A DNA stretch of 64,000 nt, taken from assembly GCA_002049455.2 (NCBI GenBank), contig KV918903.1:122444-186443 (forward strand), read 5' to 3'. Source of the stretch: Porphyra umbilicalis (taxonomy: Eukaryota > Rhodophyta > Bangiophyceae > Bangiales > Bangiaceae). The position numbers were made by a program, and so were the translations under genes. The notes beneath the pieces were generated by a model. That model saw nothing but the letters and a program-made list of their open reading frames with translations. It was not told the DNA's origin and made no database searches. Each line of letters opens with the position of its first letter. The first letter of the stretch is position 1. Below are positions 18,889-30,452 of the stretch, one piece after another.

Positions 18889-20750
18889 CACGAGCTCGCC
18901 GCCATTGTCGGACCGGGGCACCTTGAGCGTGTCGCTGGTGTGCAGCTGTGCCTTGATCAGTCACTTCTTGTGCTCCCCGAGAAGATTGCTCTTCTTGTGA
19001 ACGAAGACCACGTTCGTCCAGCGGAAAAAGTCGTCGGTGAAGGTGCTGCTGTAGAGCGCACCGCCATGTGACGGCTCTGACATTAACCCGCCCAGGTCCG
19101 AGTGCACGAGCTGCAGGCGCTTGGTCACTCGACCTCCTCCTGCACTCCGCATAGTTGTCATACCCGACTTCCCATACACGCAATGCTCGTAGACGTCCTT
19201 GACCGCAATGGAAGAGCACTTAAGTCCGTCAATGTCCTTGTTCTTGATCATCCGCTTGACGTCAGCCACGTTGACTTGCCCAAGGTGCTCATGCCAGAGC
19301 TGAAGAGAGGCCACCGCAGCAATATCCGACAGTGGAGCCATGACCAGAAATGAGAGCCCGTTCTTACGCGTGCCGCACGCAGCGACCTTGTCGCTAGTCT
19401 TGATGATCGTCTTACCGCCCTTGAATGACACTCCGGCAGCACGCTCCTCCATTATGCCGACCGACAGGAGATTGAAGCCAAACGCAGGAACATGTAGTAC
19501 CTTCCTCAAGTTCATCTTGCGCGTCTTGCCCTAAACGATGACGATGAGGACGACCGGTCCGACGCCTGCCGTGGCCACAGACCCCTTGTCACCCATCGTC
19601 ACGCTCCGTCCCGTGGTCGTCTGGTAGTCGTCGAAGCAGGCGCGCATCCAGCACATGAGTGCGGACGCCGCAGAGGCGACAAGCCACGAATGGGAGATGT
19701 CATTGCTGTCATCAGCATGGCTCACAAGACAGATGGCGTCGTCGCTGTCGCTACCATCGTCAGCCACAATCGTGGCCACTTTGTCCTGTCTCTGCTTCTT
19801 GGCCTTGAGCTCTGTGCCATCGCGAGAGATGTGCCCGAACTTATGGCAGTAGTAGCACTCGATCTTTGAGAGGTCACCACAGCGGCCCTGACCTCGATAG
19901 TTGGCGCCGACGAGTGTCATGTCACCAGTGCGCTTGATCGCCGGTGCCTTGTCCGCCTGAACCCACTCCTCCTGAAGCATGCGGCTCTTGACGAAGTCAA
20001 TGCTCAGCTCGTCCTCGCACTCGGCGTGGATTGCCACCAGCAGGTTCTCGGACTTGGACGTCAGCCCATTGAGGACACTCATTGCAACGTCCATCTCGGT
20101 TACCTCGCCGCCTATGGCCTTGAGGTGCTTCCTCAAATTGCGCACGCCATTGATGAAGCCAAGCATGCCCTCGCCGACAGTCATTTCGACGGTGTAGAAC
20201 TCGCTTCGCGCCTTCATCTAGTTCATCAACCTCTTGCGCTAGAAGATACCTTGCAGCGTCGAACACATTTCCGCCGTCGTCTTGCAGCCCGACACGTGCT
20301 CGAGCTGCTCGGACCCAAGGGTGAGCCCGATAATCGCGCTCGCCTTCGTGTCTCGACGCTTCCACACCGCCAACTCGCGGTCCTCCGCGTCCGTCGGCTT
20401 GCCGTCTTCGTCAAGCATATCGTCCAGGTCGCGCAGCGCGAAGATCATCTTATTGCGCTGACGCCACTCGTGGAAGTTCGTATCCGAAAACTTGACGATT
20501 ATGATGCCGCCCATGCCAGCAGCGCCTCAGTCCATGATGTCTTCTTGTCGTAGCGCCCGACCTTACCGAGCCGTGCACCTTGACCGTCATGTCCTTGAAC
20601 CAACATGACCTCGTCTTCTTCCCACTTGCCGCGACCGCCGCGACAAAAACTGGCACACCCTGGTTTTGTCACAGCCCCGGCTCTGGGACCATGAGCTTTT
20701 GAAACGCAGTGAACAGAGGGATTGAGGTACGACGGTGTAGTGGTTGAGTA
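18889..20750 (-). mobile_element. Copia 5' fragment embedded in gypsy G1'
   Basis: In minus-strand order it contains 54 bp of the end of a Copia-1-family LTR (20,750-20,697), a degenerate PBS (20,695-20,682), gag, protease region and integrase up to SDNGGE. It then jumps in mid-integrase into the G1' protease (DVNGGLLP). It replaces about 1.1 kb of G1 (the gag C-terminus). The outer junction shares the microhomology GAGTAC with the G1 sequence. The inner junction is near 18,886-18,890. Confidence 0.85.
18961..20514 (-). pseudogene. Copia Gag-protease-integrase of the embedded fragment
   Basis: Gag begins near MGGIIIVKFSDTNFHEWRQR and breaks near 20,220, where stops replace codons in RLMNKMKAR. 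It continues with a CCHC-like CYYCHKFGHISRDG in which the last Cys is Gly. The protease motif reads LVASAAS, so the catalytic Asp is Ala. A TAG near 19,532 interrupts it. Integrase starts with LWHEHLGQVNVADVKRM (second His changed to Gln), then QLVHSDLGGLMSEPSHGG. It is defective at several catalytic positions. Confidence 0.85.
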
Positions 20751-21804
20751 CGGGCCTGGCGCTGGGTGTAGACAATCGCCTTGTTGTCTAGCGCGTAGGT
20801 TTCACAACTGAACATCACCCGGTTGTACGGGTGGTTCACCACAATCTTGGGCGGCACCAACCGAGTTGGGGTCGTCGGGGTGGTTTAAGTAGGCCACACC
20901 TCTGCATTCGGACCGGTCGCGGAGGAGAGTGGCGACGAAAACCCCAGGTCAAAACCCCGGGGTAACTCTCGCGCCGCTCCCCGGCCTGGCTCACCCCCGG
21001 CCGAGTCGGGAGGCGGTTCGGCCCTCGGGTAAGTACCCCGAGTGCTCTCCCTCACCGTCGACGGCGTGGGTGAGGCGCGGAATGCACCAAGTAGAGCCGC
21101 GTCGGCCGACTTGTCCCCCGACCCGGAGACGTTAGTGGTCGACGACGACGACGAGTCGTCGTGTCGGCGCCAACAAGCAGGGCGTCGGGCTCGGCCCCGG
21201 CGCTCAGCGGGCGTGGGCGTCGAGCCCCTTAACATCGTAACTAAACATCGGGTAACTTCAGACCGAACAACCTCGGCCACGGCGTTTCGCCACTCGAGAC
21301 CCTGGCCATCCCTGGCATCCCGTGAGCCTGGGGGAGCACGACGAGGGATGACACCCGCAGGCTCCCGTGCCTATTCTGGCATCGCCCCCCCCTCCCAAGC
21401 ACCGACTGGGGATCTTTCACCGGGCCCGAGGGCCGGGGGACCGATACTGTGGGTTCCGGCGCTGTGCTCAAGCGCCGCGGCACCCTTGGCACTCTGTGAA
21501 CCTGGAAGAGCACGACAAGAGCTTTCAGTTGCAGGTTCTCGTGCCGTCGGTGGCACAGACGCACCGCCCCACGTGGTAACGTCGGGCAGCTGTCCTACGC
21601 CGAAATGAGAGCCAGCACCCCACATGGCCGCCACAGGGTGAGCAGTAACCGGGGGGCCGCCTGCCGGGGGGCAAGTCCCAGTCGGACCGAGGCCAGCGTG
21701 AAAGGGCTGGAACGAAGTCCGCTGCCTGCGGGCACCCGCATCCGTGGTACATCCACTGGTTTGGCGGTCGTCAACCGACGATCCGCCTTCGGGGGGGGAA
21801 GCCC

Positions 21805-21902
21805 TGTAGTACCACAATCTAGGGGGTTACCTCAGAAGGAGGGAAGTAACGGCCGTCTCAGCCGCTCGCGCGACACCCGCTATGGGACCCCGTAGTACTA
21901 CA
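21805..21902 (-). mobile_element. 98-bp miniature solo LTR of the G2 family, with target duplication
   Basis: TGTAGTACCACAATC...GTAGTACTACA is flanked by AGCCC at 21,800-21,804 and 21,903-21,907, a 5-bp target duplication typical of LTR-element integration. Reverse-complemented, its first ~15 bp equal the G2 LTR start and its remaining ~83 bp equal the G2 LTR end. About 550 bp is missing from the middle. G1 at 45.9 kb lacks it, so it is a real insertion. Confidence 0.85.
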
Positions 21903-22113
21903 AGCCCCATTCCCCCCGACACCAGGCACCTCGACACCAGGGGGGTCTCCATTTTCCACTTCATCGGCCATCGACCCGGCCGGACTCATCCAAACCTGGC
22001 ATTGTAGGGCGCTGCCCGCAGCGCTAGGCACCAAAGGGAGGAGGGCCAATTTGGTTCCCCCCGAGGCGAGTTAGTGCACCGCGACCTTTAGAGGATGGTT
22101 GAGTTGCCATCCT

Positions 22114-22127
22114 CCCCTGCTGCACCA
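22114..22127 (-). promoter_or_regulatory. G1' primer-binding site
   Basis: On the minus strand TGGTGCAGCAGGGG begins 5 bp inside the LTR edge at 22,133. It is complementary to a tRNA 3' end ...CCCCTGCTGCACCA. The TGG start and position are canonical for gypsy. I cannot say which tRNA it is. The G1 copy at 52,718-52,731 keeps 11 of 14 bases. Confidence 0.7.
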
Positions 22128-22132
22128 CTAAG

Positions 22133-22828
22133 TGTGACAACACGCTCAGCCCACTCCACCCATTTGGGGAAGAGGGCGAGCCAGACCGTGTCGCCGGGCA
22201 GTTCTGTTGCGGAATACCCGCACCGGAATAAAAACCCGAAGAGCTCACACGCACGGCGTCGACCGGGACGAGACGCCCCGAGCGACAAACACGAGTTGTG
22301 TGGCCGGAAGTTTACTTCTTCGCGTCGAAGGACTCGAGGCAAAACTCACGCCTCGCCCTTTTATCCCGTCCGTTCCCCTGATACCCTTCGAAGAACTCCT
22401 GTCAGACACCCTCGAAGGACCCTCGGAGCACCCTCTTCAGATAAACTCAAAGAACCCTCGGAAAACGCTCCCCTCAGCGCCCAGGGGTCCATTCTCAGCG
22501 GAGGATGGCCAAAGTCTCAAAAACCGCCTTTAGTAGAGGCGGGGGAAGGGTGCTACGTGACTCCCTCGCAGCGCCCCGGGGTCAGGGGCGCGGAGTATTA
22601 TTTGTCGAAAATCCAAGTCAGGTTTACACAAAATTAGGCCCTTAAGTAGGGGCCCGCCCGGGGAACTTACTAGTCCCATAAAAGAATTTGGATCGCGGTT
22701 GTGGTTGGTGAGCCACGAAGTGATCACAAGAGGGTCGCCAAGCGAACAAATTGAAATATGTGGCAGTGGGACATTTTTCTGGGGCATCTGATTCTCCGAC
22801 TGTGGAGACCATGTGCTGCACCGTCACA
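22133..22828 (-). repeat. G1' gypsy 5' LTR
   Basis: 696 bp with perfect inverted ends TGTGAC/GTCACA, homologous to the LTRs at 30,453-31,179 and 52,737-53,464. The internal 35-bp repeat array (22,376-22,485) is shorter than in those copies. The LTR lies at the high-coordinate side of its gag, so it is the 5' LTR of a minus-oriented element. Confidence 0.9.
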
Positions 22829-24009
22829 ACCACCACTTGTCAAGCAACTGTCAACGCCGTCCGGCCAGTCGTTGAGTGAATCCCTCCCACCCTTGTGCGA
22901 GCTGGAGACAATGTGTGGGACGGTGTCAGCCACGGCAGAGGCATGTGGCGGGAAGTGACGATGTGGGGGGTATCGGCGATCCCAGTGGCGAAAAACGAGA
23001 AGATGCAGATGAAACTTCGACTGATAACGAGGGCGGTCGGCAGGGGGATGGGTGGGGCGATCCAACAGAGGGTGGGCGAGGCTTTCCGCCAGTAGGGTGG
23101 GCGGGGCGGTCGACCAGAAGGTGGGCGGGGCGGTCCGCCAGGAGGGTGGGCCGAGCGGTCGGCCAGGGGAGCGACCGGGGACGTGGGCAGCACTTGTGCA
23201 CTTGGGCGGCAGCCAGGAGCGGGGCTGCTGGCATCGTAGCAATTACCTGCAGACGTGCCGAGGGGCGCGAACTGGCGCCGCAAAGCAATTCCAATTCATA
23301 TTGATGGCCCCGCTACCCACAAGCACAAGAGAGGGCGCATCCTGGGTCCCCATGGGTAGCAGACTAGCATGCCAACAAGTACTGACAAAATCTGGCTCAC
23401 TCAAGCCACGACGGTGTGGCGTTTGAGCAGAGCTCTGCGTGTGCCCGCGAGAATGCATTCTGTGTGCGTCATGTCTGCCTTGAACTGGATGTGAACGGTG
23501 CCGTTTGACCGCATGAGAAGGTCCTGCCCCATGACCCTGCCAGAGCTCTGAACGGCAATGCCAGCAGCTGTCCCACTCTAGCGACAGCGTTTGCCCCCCC
23601 AGCCTCCCCGACCCCCGTGACATGTATGTGCTGCCCCTTTCGCGCCCCCCCCCCCTGCCAGCAGGAGAAGGGAGTGGGAGAAGACAGGAAACGAGGAAAG
23701 AACAAGTGTCCGTGGTTGGGCGGCGCCCGCAGCTATTGGCAGTAGACAAGTACGCACATATGTACGGGTGATCAGGTGGGTGGGGTGAAAAGATCTCAAG
23801 GATGACAGAAAGCCTTCTCCGACAGAGTCATTTAGAGATCGACGCAGTGAAATTTGGCAGCATGGTGTCACGAGGTTTTCTGCATGGGAAAACATTTCTC
23901 TCACGACCTCTCACGGTTCGTATATATAATGAGTTCTCCGTGGCCCAATTTGACAACGTGCTGTGATCGTGAATCAATATCGACAGCGTTTTCGCATGCT
24001 CGGCTAATG
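22829..24009. other. Intergenic with a 25-bp minisatellite, no supported gene
   Basis: About five 25-bp units of the type GGTGGGCGGGGCGGTCNNCC lie at 23,050-23,178. There is a C run at 23,646-23,655. 23,850-24,070 is AT-richer. Frames over the minisatellite are artefacts, and nothing else is recognisable. Confidence 0.6.
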
Positions 24010-24365
24010 TTTCCTGGCCTTTAGCACAGGGTGATCTCAAAGTGTAGTGATGCACACATATTTTTAGAACAAAAAACTTCCTCTTGGTTTCAGAGGTGGA
24101 AGTCTGCATTCGTGTCCTCAGGCATCTGAGGGCGTGTCAGCGTTGGAAGGATCGCGATGACGCAAAAAGCGAAAAGAGTTACGCAGCTGAGAGGGACTGC
24201 CCTGCCACAAGCGTCACAGGGCCCAGACGGCGCCTGCCCCCCTGCCTTCCCCGCAGCGCCCCGAGTTGCGCGCTGCGGCTGCGTGCAGCGCTTTCCGGGG
24301 TTCGAGGCGCCCGCGATGACCTGCGGGGGATCGTGCCTGCGCGCCGGCTTTTGTTGCGGCGGCAC
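24010..24365. repeat. Dispersed repeat R, copy 1
   Basis: Homologous over about 350 bp, same strand, to 53,650-53,990. The best-conserved part is TTTCAGAGGTGGAAGTCTGC and the following CATTCGTGTCCTCAGG. Both copies lie downstream of a G1 5' LTR. I see no terminal repeats or coding potential, so the class is unknown. Confidence 0.7.
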
Positions 24366-25255
24366 GTAGGCGAATATTTGCGGCCCGGTGAGAGGCGCCC
24401 CGTCGCGTGGTGGTCGATCCTATGCGCCGGCCTGTGCTCTTTGTCGGCCGCGCGCAGGTGCGCTGCGCGGCGGGGTGACGGCCCCGCCTGTAGGCGCTGC
24501 ACCAGGTTGGCGGGCTGCCGCCGCCACGGCGGGGGCGGCGGCACCCATTTCCCCGCCTCACGCCCCCCCCGCAACGGCAACGCGGCTGTACCCTATTCCG
24601 CATCACCGGGCACTGCCCCCCCCTCGGTCGCTGCCCCCCCCCCATTCTGCCGGTATTCGACATCCCCACCGGTCGCTGCCCCCCCTCGGTCGCTGCCCTC
24701 CCCCTCTTTTTCCGGTATTCATCTTTGGCTGTGTAAGTCATGCTGCTCACTCCTTCTATGCAGCTGTTTGTGGTAGCCTTTGCACTGTCGCTGTGACCTG
24801 AGAGTGTACGTTGTGTGTGTGCGTGGCAGTATTGACTGAATGGGCCGGGTGGTCATGATGCGCTACAATGCCTCGCCGCTGAGCAGCCAGCCCCCTGATC
24901 ACGCGTCAGACTGCTGGTATATGTCAAGCTCACTCCTGTTCGTCGTGCTCTGGCTTCCATTGGAGGTTCTGTTTCTTGCGGCAATCGGCGTGCGGTTGCT
25001 GCAGAGGAAGTGGGGGAGATGCCGGGTTTGGCGCGGGGTAGCGGGGGTGAAGGGCTTGACAGGGGTGCAAGGGTGGCGGCCTTGCCGGGGGTGTGGCATT
25101 GGCAAAATTGGCGGTGATGCGAGAATGAGGGGGTGAACGGGAGTGGAGGAGTTGCGTGGTTGGCGGGGGTGCGGGAGTGGCGGGGTTGGCGGGGATGCGG
25201 GCGGGAAGCGTTCATTCACAGGGGCAAACTACTGTTCCTCCTGTAAGAACAGATG
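24366..25255. other. Low-complexity DNA, no supported gene
   Basis: C-rich repeats CGGTCGCTGCCCCCC lie at 24,600-24,710, and a G-rich minisatellite (GGCGGGGTTGGCGGGGGTGC and similar) at 25,020-25,200. Between them is ordinary sequence with no domain-bearing ORF. Confidence 0.6.
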
Positions 25256-25800
25256 TGTTGAAACGCAGTGGGGATAGGGGATGGTGGACCAAGGTGCAGT
25301 GGTTGAGTAGCTTGAGCTTGTTTGTATTTGTGCGAACGTGCTTTGTTGGTTGTCTCTCCAAAGCGCCCCTTTTTCCATCAAGGGCACTCCGCAAGTAGTT
25401 CAAGTCGGAGCACTAGAGCCTACCACGCCGCTCAAGCAGCTCGCCCGCGCACGCGCTTGCCCACACTCTTAATCAAAGCCCTCACCATATCAAATCATCA
25501 GGAATCAAAGCAAAGCCCACGCAAATCAAAGCATCAGAAGCGCAAAAACAGATATTGTGAAATCGCAAAACTTTAGTTCAAGATCGCACGGGTCCAAATG
25601 TCGAATGCACCAGCGGTCACCAACGCGCGAGGAAGTCGCATGAGTAGCCTAGGGGGAAGTAGAGCTCCCACTCTCATGAGGTGTGACCTTCGGATCGCGT
25701 CCGGGAGTCAGGGGTTCGAACTCTGTTAATACGCGGTTTCTTGAATTTGGCTTACTACAGCAGCAGGGCTCTCAGCGTCGTTGAGCATGACGTTGCGACA
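25256..25800 (-). repeat. Copia-C 3' LTR
   Basis: 545 bp, TGTTGAAAC...GTTGCGACA. The antisense A-box at 25,645-25,655 reads TAGCCTAGGGG and the B-box at 25,713-25,723 reads GGTTCGAACTC. Both have drifted from the Copia-1 versions, and the T run is lost. Confidence 0.9.
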
Positions 25801-25839
25801 CTCCCCCTTGCTTGACGCCGCCTGAAAGCTAATTGCCAT

Positions 25840-27877
25840 TCAAGTTCTTGTCGAGAAGTAAATCGGCCTAGAGTCTTGATGTTCCGAATCGGATGCCGCC
25901 CGTCGTGGCCGCCTTGGAGCAGCAATGTACTTGGATGAGGATGTACTCACGGCGCGTACTTGAATTGAACACATCCCTATCGTCTTGACATGATTGTCGT
26001 TCTTGACCTTGGCGAGTGCCTTCGTCATCAGATCTGGCGCCATCTCGACCGTTGGGCAGTGCTCCAGGATGACCTTGTCCGTCGTGGTCGCATCCCGCAC
26101 AAAGTAGTTGCGAGTGTCGAAGTGCTCGGTGCGCTGGTGCTCGAAGGGAATTTTGGCGAAGTCGATGTAGCCGCTGTTGTCGACCTTGATGTTAACCGGC
26201 CCAACCGACCTGTCCGACTGCGTCACGAGCATGGTGACGCCTTGGATGAGCGTGTCGAGCCAAACAGCTTCCTTGCTGGCCTCGCAAAATGCCGTGTTCT
26301 CCGCCTCCATGGTAGAAAGCGCCACCATCTTCTGCAATTTCGAAGCACAGATGACGGCTGCCCCGCCAAAGATGAAAATGAAGCCCTTCGTAGACCGCCG
26401 CGTCTCGTAGTCACCTGCTCAGTCGGCAACGCTGAATTCTTGGAGGATTCCCGTCGCGGACTTGTTGTAGGTCGGGCCCTTGTCGACACACCCTTTGTCA
26501 TATTGGAAGACGGTCTTTACAGCCGCCCAGTGCTCGTTTCAAAGCCTGGCACAAAACGGCTTAGCTTGTCGACCGCAAAGGCGAGATCAGGACGCGTCCC
26601 GACCATCAGGTACATCAGGCCCTCGACGGCCTCGCGATAAGAAAGAGACTCGTCGCTTTCTCCCACTTAGCCAGCTGCATCCCGACCTCCAAGGGAGTCG
26701 CGATCGGGTTGCACTCCGCCATACGGAACTTCTCGAGCACTTGTGCCGTGTACTTGACCGGCGACAGCTTGAGGGTGCCCAACGTCTTGTCACGGCAAAT
26801 CTTCATCCCGAGGATGACTTTGGCCTCGCCCAGGTCCTTCATCTCTTAACGCTGGTGCAGCGCGTTCTTAATCTTGTAGATCGTTGCCAGGCTTGATGCC
26901 ACCAAAAGAAGATCGACGACGTACACCAGGACGATGATGATTTGGCCGTCATCCATCTGGCGGTATGAGCAGGCATCCGGGTCGATGTGGTGGAGGCTTT
27001 GCAACTTGAGATAGGCCTTGAGCTTGACGTACGACATCTTGGGGTCTTGCTTAAGTTCATACAGTGCTTGGAGAAGAGGATGCAACTTGTCCGGAAACGT
27101 GGGATCGACGTATCCCTCCGGTTGCTCCATAAGGACCTCTTTGTCATATTCACCTTTCAAGAATGCCTTCTTGACGCTCATCTGATGTAGCTGCGACCCG
27201 TTTGCCGCCTTCACCGCCAGGATGCATCGGATGGTAGTGAACTTGGCCACCGGCGCAAACGTCTCGTTCAAGTTAAGCCCCTTGATCTGTCGATTGCCCA
27301 TAAAGCACAGGCGCGCTTTGTGCCGCGTCGTGTTGTTTCTGACCTTGTCCAGCTCGTCCTTGACCTTGAAAACCCACTTTCCCTTGAGCACGCGAGGGCA
27401 GACCATGCGATCTGTCAAAAGCCATGTCTTGTTCTTGCGGATGAAGTCAACCTGCTGGTCCATTGCGGCCCGCCACTTTGTCGATTCTTGTCCTCGAACT
27501 GCTTGCCCATACGTCATGGGAGCCTCGTGAGCAACGAGGCTCCCTGGGCGCCAGTTCTTGACTGGCGGCCGTGACGATCTGCCGCTCCGACGCAGCGTGT
27601 CTTGACAGCCGGTAGAACCTGTATTGTCGTCTGCCGACTTGTCCGAGCCATCATTTTGCTGGTTGTCTCCGCCGTCATCTTCAGCGTCGACGTCAAGGTC
27701 ATCGCTGCCAGCATCCCAGCCCGTCTCGTCTTCGACGACGTGTTCCACGGGTGAGTTCTCTGGAACATTTGCAACCTCACTTGAGGTGGTCTCGGCGCAA
27801 ATGACGCTTCGCGCCTTGAAGACCTTGCCGTCATAGAGGATGACCTTGTACGCCTTGCTGCCGTCTGGATAGCCCAC
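25840..27877 (-). pseudogene. Copia-C integrase C-terminus, reverse transcriptase, RNase H
   Basis: An open stretch of 343 codons (27,877-26,846) holds YPDGSKAYKVILYDGKVFKA, the acidic linker and RT through VYVVDLLLVASS. The catalytic YVDD reads YVVD, so the first Asp is lost. It continues after a stop near 26,846 with MKDLGEAKVILGMKICRDKT, then a frameshift, then RNase H ([20 protein letters not shown]) and KVDNSGYIDFAKIPFEHQ to the C-terminus. Confidence 0.85.
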
Positions 27878-27940
27878 TAAAATGCCCTTTGCCGCCTTGC
27901 CTCTGAACGTGGCGTCAATGTGGCTCTTGTGCAGTATCTC

Positions 27941-29811
27941 TCAACATGTTGACCCAAACACCCGCATGTGGCTTACGTCGGGCTTGTTTCCGGTCCATAG
28001 CTCATGAGGCGTCTTGTCTACGGGTAGAGCTCGGCTGGTGAAGCGGTTCTTGATGTAGACCGCTGTCTTGATGGCATCCGCCCAACGATCCTGATCGACG
28101 TCCTTGTGTCGCATCATGGTGCGAGGCATCTCCGCCAGAGCTCGGTTGAGCCGCTCAGCAACTGCGTCCTGCTGCGAAGTGTAGGTCAGTGTCGTCTGGT
28201 GCGTCGTGCCGTTCTCATTGTGAAGTGCCTTGAAGGAGGACGAAAGGTGCTCGCCGCAAGTGTCGGACCGGAGCACCTTGAGCGTGCTGCCGGTGTGCAG
28301 CTGTGCCTTTGTCAGTCACTTTTTGTACTCCGCGAGAAGATCGCACTTCTTGTGCAAGAAGACCACGTCCGTCCGGCGAAAGAAGTCGTTAATGAAAGTG
28401 CCGAGGTAGAGCGCTCTGCCACAAGAGGGCTCTGACTTGGGTCCACCGTGGTCCGAGTGCACGAGCTGGAGCCGGCTTGTCACACAAACGCTTCTGCGCT
28501 AGGCATAGGCGGCATTGCTGCCTTACTGTACACACACGGCTCACGTATTTCTTTGACAACCGTGAAAGTGCACCTGAGTACGTCTACGTCCTTGTTCTTG
28601 ATCATTTTCTTGACGCCGGCCACGTTCACCTGGCCAAGGCGCTGATGCTAGAGCTGCAGAGAGGCTACCGCATCAGAATCCGACACAGGGGCCAGGTTCA
28701 GGTTGTAGAGCCCGTTCTTATGCGTGCCGCACGCAACAATCTTCACGTCAATATTGATGATGGACATACCGCCTTTTAACGACACGTCCGCACTCAGTTA
28801 CTCCTTCATGCCGACGGAAAGGAGGTTGAAGCTCAACGCAGGAACATGTAGTACCTTCCTCAAGTTCATCTTGCGCGTCTTGCCCTGAACGATGACGATG
28901 AGGACGACCGGTCCGACGCCTGCCGTGGCCACAGACCCCTTGTCACCCATCGTCACGCTCCGTCCCGTGGTCGTCTGGTAGTCGTCGAAGCAGGCGCGCA
29001 TCCAGCACATGAGTGCGGACGCCGCAGAGGCGACAAGCCACGAATTGGAGATGTCATCGCTGTCATCAGCATGGCTCACAAGACAGATGGCGTCGTCGCT
29101 GTCGCTACCATCGTCAGCCACAATCGCGGCCACTTTCTCCTGTCTCTGCTTCTTGGCCTTGAGCTCTGTGCCATCGCGAGAGATGTGCCCAAACTTATGG
29201 CAGTAGTAGCACTCGATGTTTGAGAGGTCACCACGGCCGCCCTGACCTCGATAGTTGGCGCCGACGAGTGCCATGTTACCAATGCGCTTGATCGCCGGTG
29301 ACTTGTCCGCCTGAACCCACTCCTCCTGAAGCATGCGGCTCTTGACGAAGTCGAGGCTCAGCTTGTACTCGCACTTGGCGTTGATTTCCACCAGCAGGTT
29401 CTCGGACTTGGACGTCAGCCCGTTGAGAACGCTCATGGCGACATCCATCTCCGTCACCTCGCCGCCTATTGAATTGAGGTTCTCGCCGAGGTTGCGCACG
29501 CGGTTGTTGTAGCCCAGCATGCTTTCGCCGACAGTCATTTCGACGGTGTAGAACTCGCGTCGCGCCTTCATCTTGATCATCAAACTCTTGCGCTGAAAGA
29601 CACCTTGCAGCGTCGAACACATTTCTGCCGTCGTCTTGCAGCCCGACACGTGCTTGAGCTGCTCAGACCCATGGGTAAGCCCAATGATGGCGCTCGCTTT
29701 CGGGCCTCGACGCTTCCACAACGCCAGCTCATGGTGTCGCCACTTGTGGAAGTTCGTCTCCGTGCACTTGTCGATCTTTATGCCGCCAATGCTAATAACG
29801 CCTCCATCCAT
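27941..29811 (-). pseudogene. Copia-C Gag, protease and integrase
   Basis: Gag starts at MDGGVISIGGIKIDKCTETN and has lost about 30 codons after KWRH compared with Copia-1. The knuckle reads CYYCHKFGHISRDG (last Cys lost) and the protease motif LVASAAS (Asp lost). The ORF ends near 28,798. Integrase segments in other frames include LRSDTCGEHLSSSFKALHNE (DN changed to DT) and HELWTGNKPDVSHMRVFGST. The copy is non-functional at protease, integrase and RT. Confidence 0.85.
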
Positions 29812-29961
29812 GATGCTTGCTTGTCGTAGCGCGGCCCGACTTTGCCGAAACTTGCGCCTTGACCGTCACGTCGTTGAACTACCATGCAATTGTCTTCTTC
29901 GCACTTGCCGCGACCGCCGCGACGCCGTCTGGCATACCCTGCTCATATCCCAGCCCCGGCC

Positions 29962-29975
29962 CTGGGCCCATAACC
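29962..29975 (-). promoter_or_regulatory. Copia-C primer-binding site
   Basis: CTGGGCCCATAACC on plus, intact, directly next to the 5' LTR. Same initiator tRNA-Met anticodon-arm site as Copia-1. Confidence 0.9.
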
Positions 29976-30452
29976 TGTTGAAACGCAGTGGGGATAGAAG
30001 ATGGGGGACAATGGTGCAGTTGTTGAGTGGCTTGAGCTTGTGTGTATGTCTGCGAACGTGCTTTGTTGGTTGTCTCTCTAAAGCGCCCCTTTTTCCATCA
30101 AGGGCACTCCGCAAGTAGTTCAAGTCGGAGCACTAAAGCCCACCATGCCGCTCAAGCAGCTCGCCCGCGCACGCGCCCGCCCACACTCTAAGTCAAAGCC
30201 TTCACCATATCAAATCATCAGGAATCAAAGCAAAGCCCGCGCAAATCAAAGCATCAGAAGCGCAAAAACAGAAATTGTGAAATCGCAAAACTTTGGTTCA
30301 AGATCGCACGGGTCCAAATGTCGAATGCACCAGCGGTCACCAACGCGCGAGGAAGTCGCATGAGTAGCCTAGTGGCTAGTAGAGCTCCCACTCTCATTAG
30401 GTGTGACCTTCGAATCGCGTCCGGGAGTCAGTGGTTCGAACCCTGTCAATAC
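29976..30452 (-). repeat. Copia-C 5' LTR, left part
   Basis: TGTTGAAAC... up to CCTGTCAATAC, where the G1 LTR begins. It keeps the antisense A-box TAGCCTAGTGG (30,365-30,375) and B-box GGTTCGAACCC (30,433-30,443). The T run that would end the Pol III unit now lies 23 kb away at 53 kb. Confidence 0.9.

Larger units (their letters stand above)
20751..22132 (-). pseudogene. G1' gypsy gag N-terminus and leader
   Basis: Homologous to 44,840-45,932 of G1 plus its leader. Gag starts at ATG 21,280 (MAEVVRSEVTRCLVTMLRGS) and carries a Ser-rich SSSSSTT stretch. A second frame holds VVNHPYNRVMFSCETYALDN, so a frameshift separates them. The leader has an imperfect ~190-bp tandem duplication (two copies of GAGCACGACNAGAGCTYYCR, near 21,330 and 21,510), also present in G1. 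A 98-bp LTR derivative interrupts the leader at 21,805. Confidence 0.8.

Noticed and set aside
22376-22485. CRISPR-like array of ~35-bp repeats
   Set aside because: Units are contiguous with no spacers and lie inside an LTR; the genome is eukaryotic.
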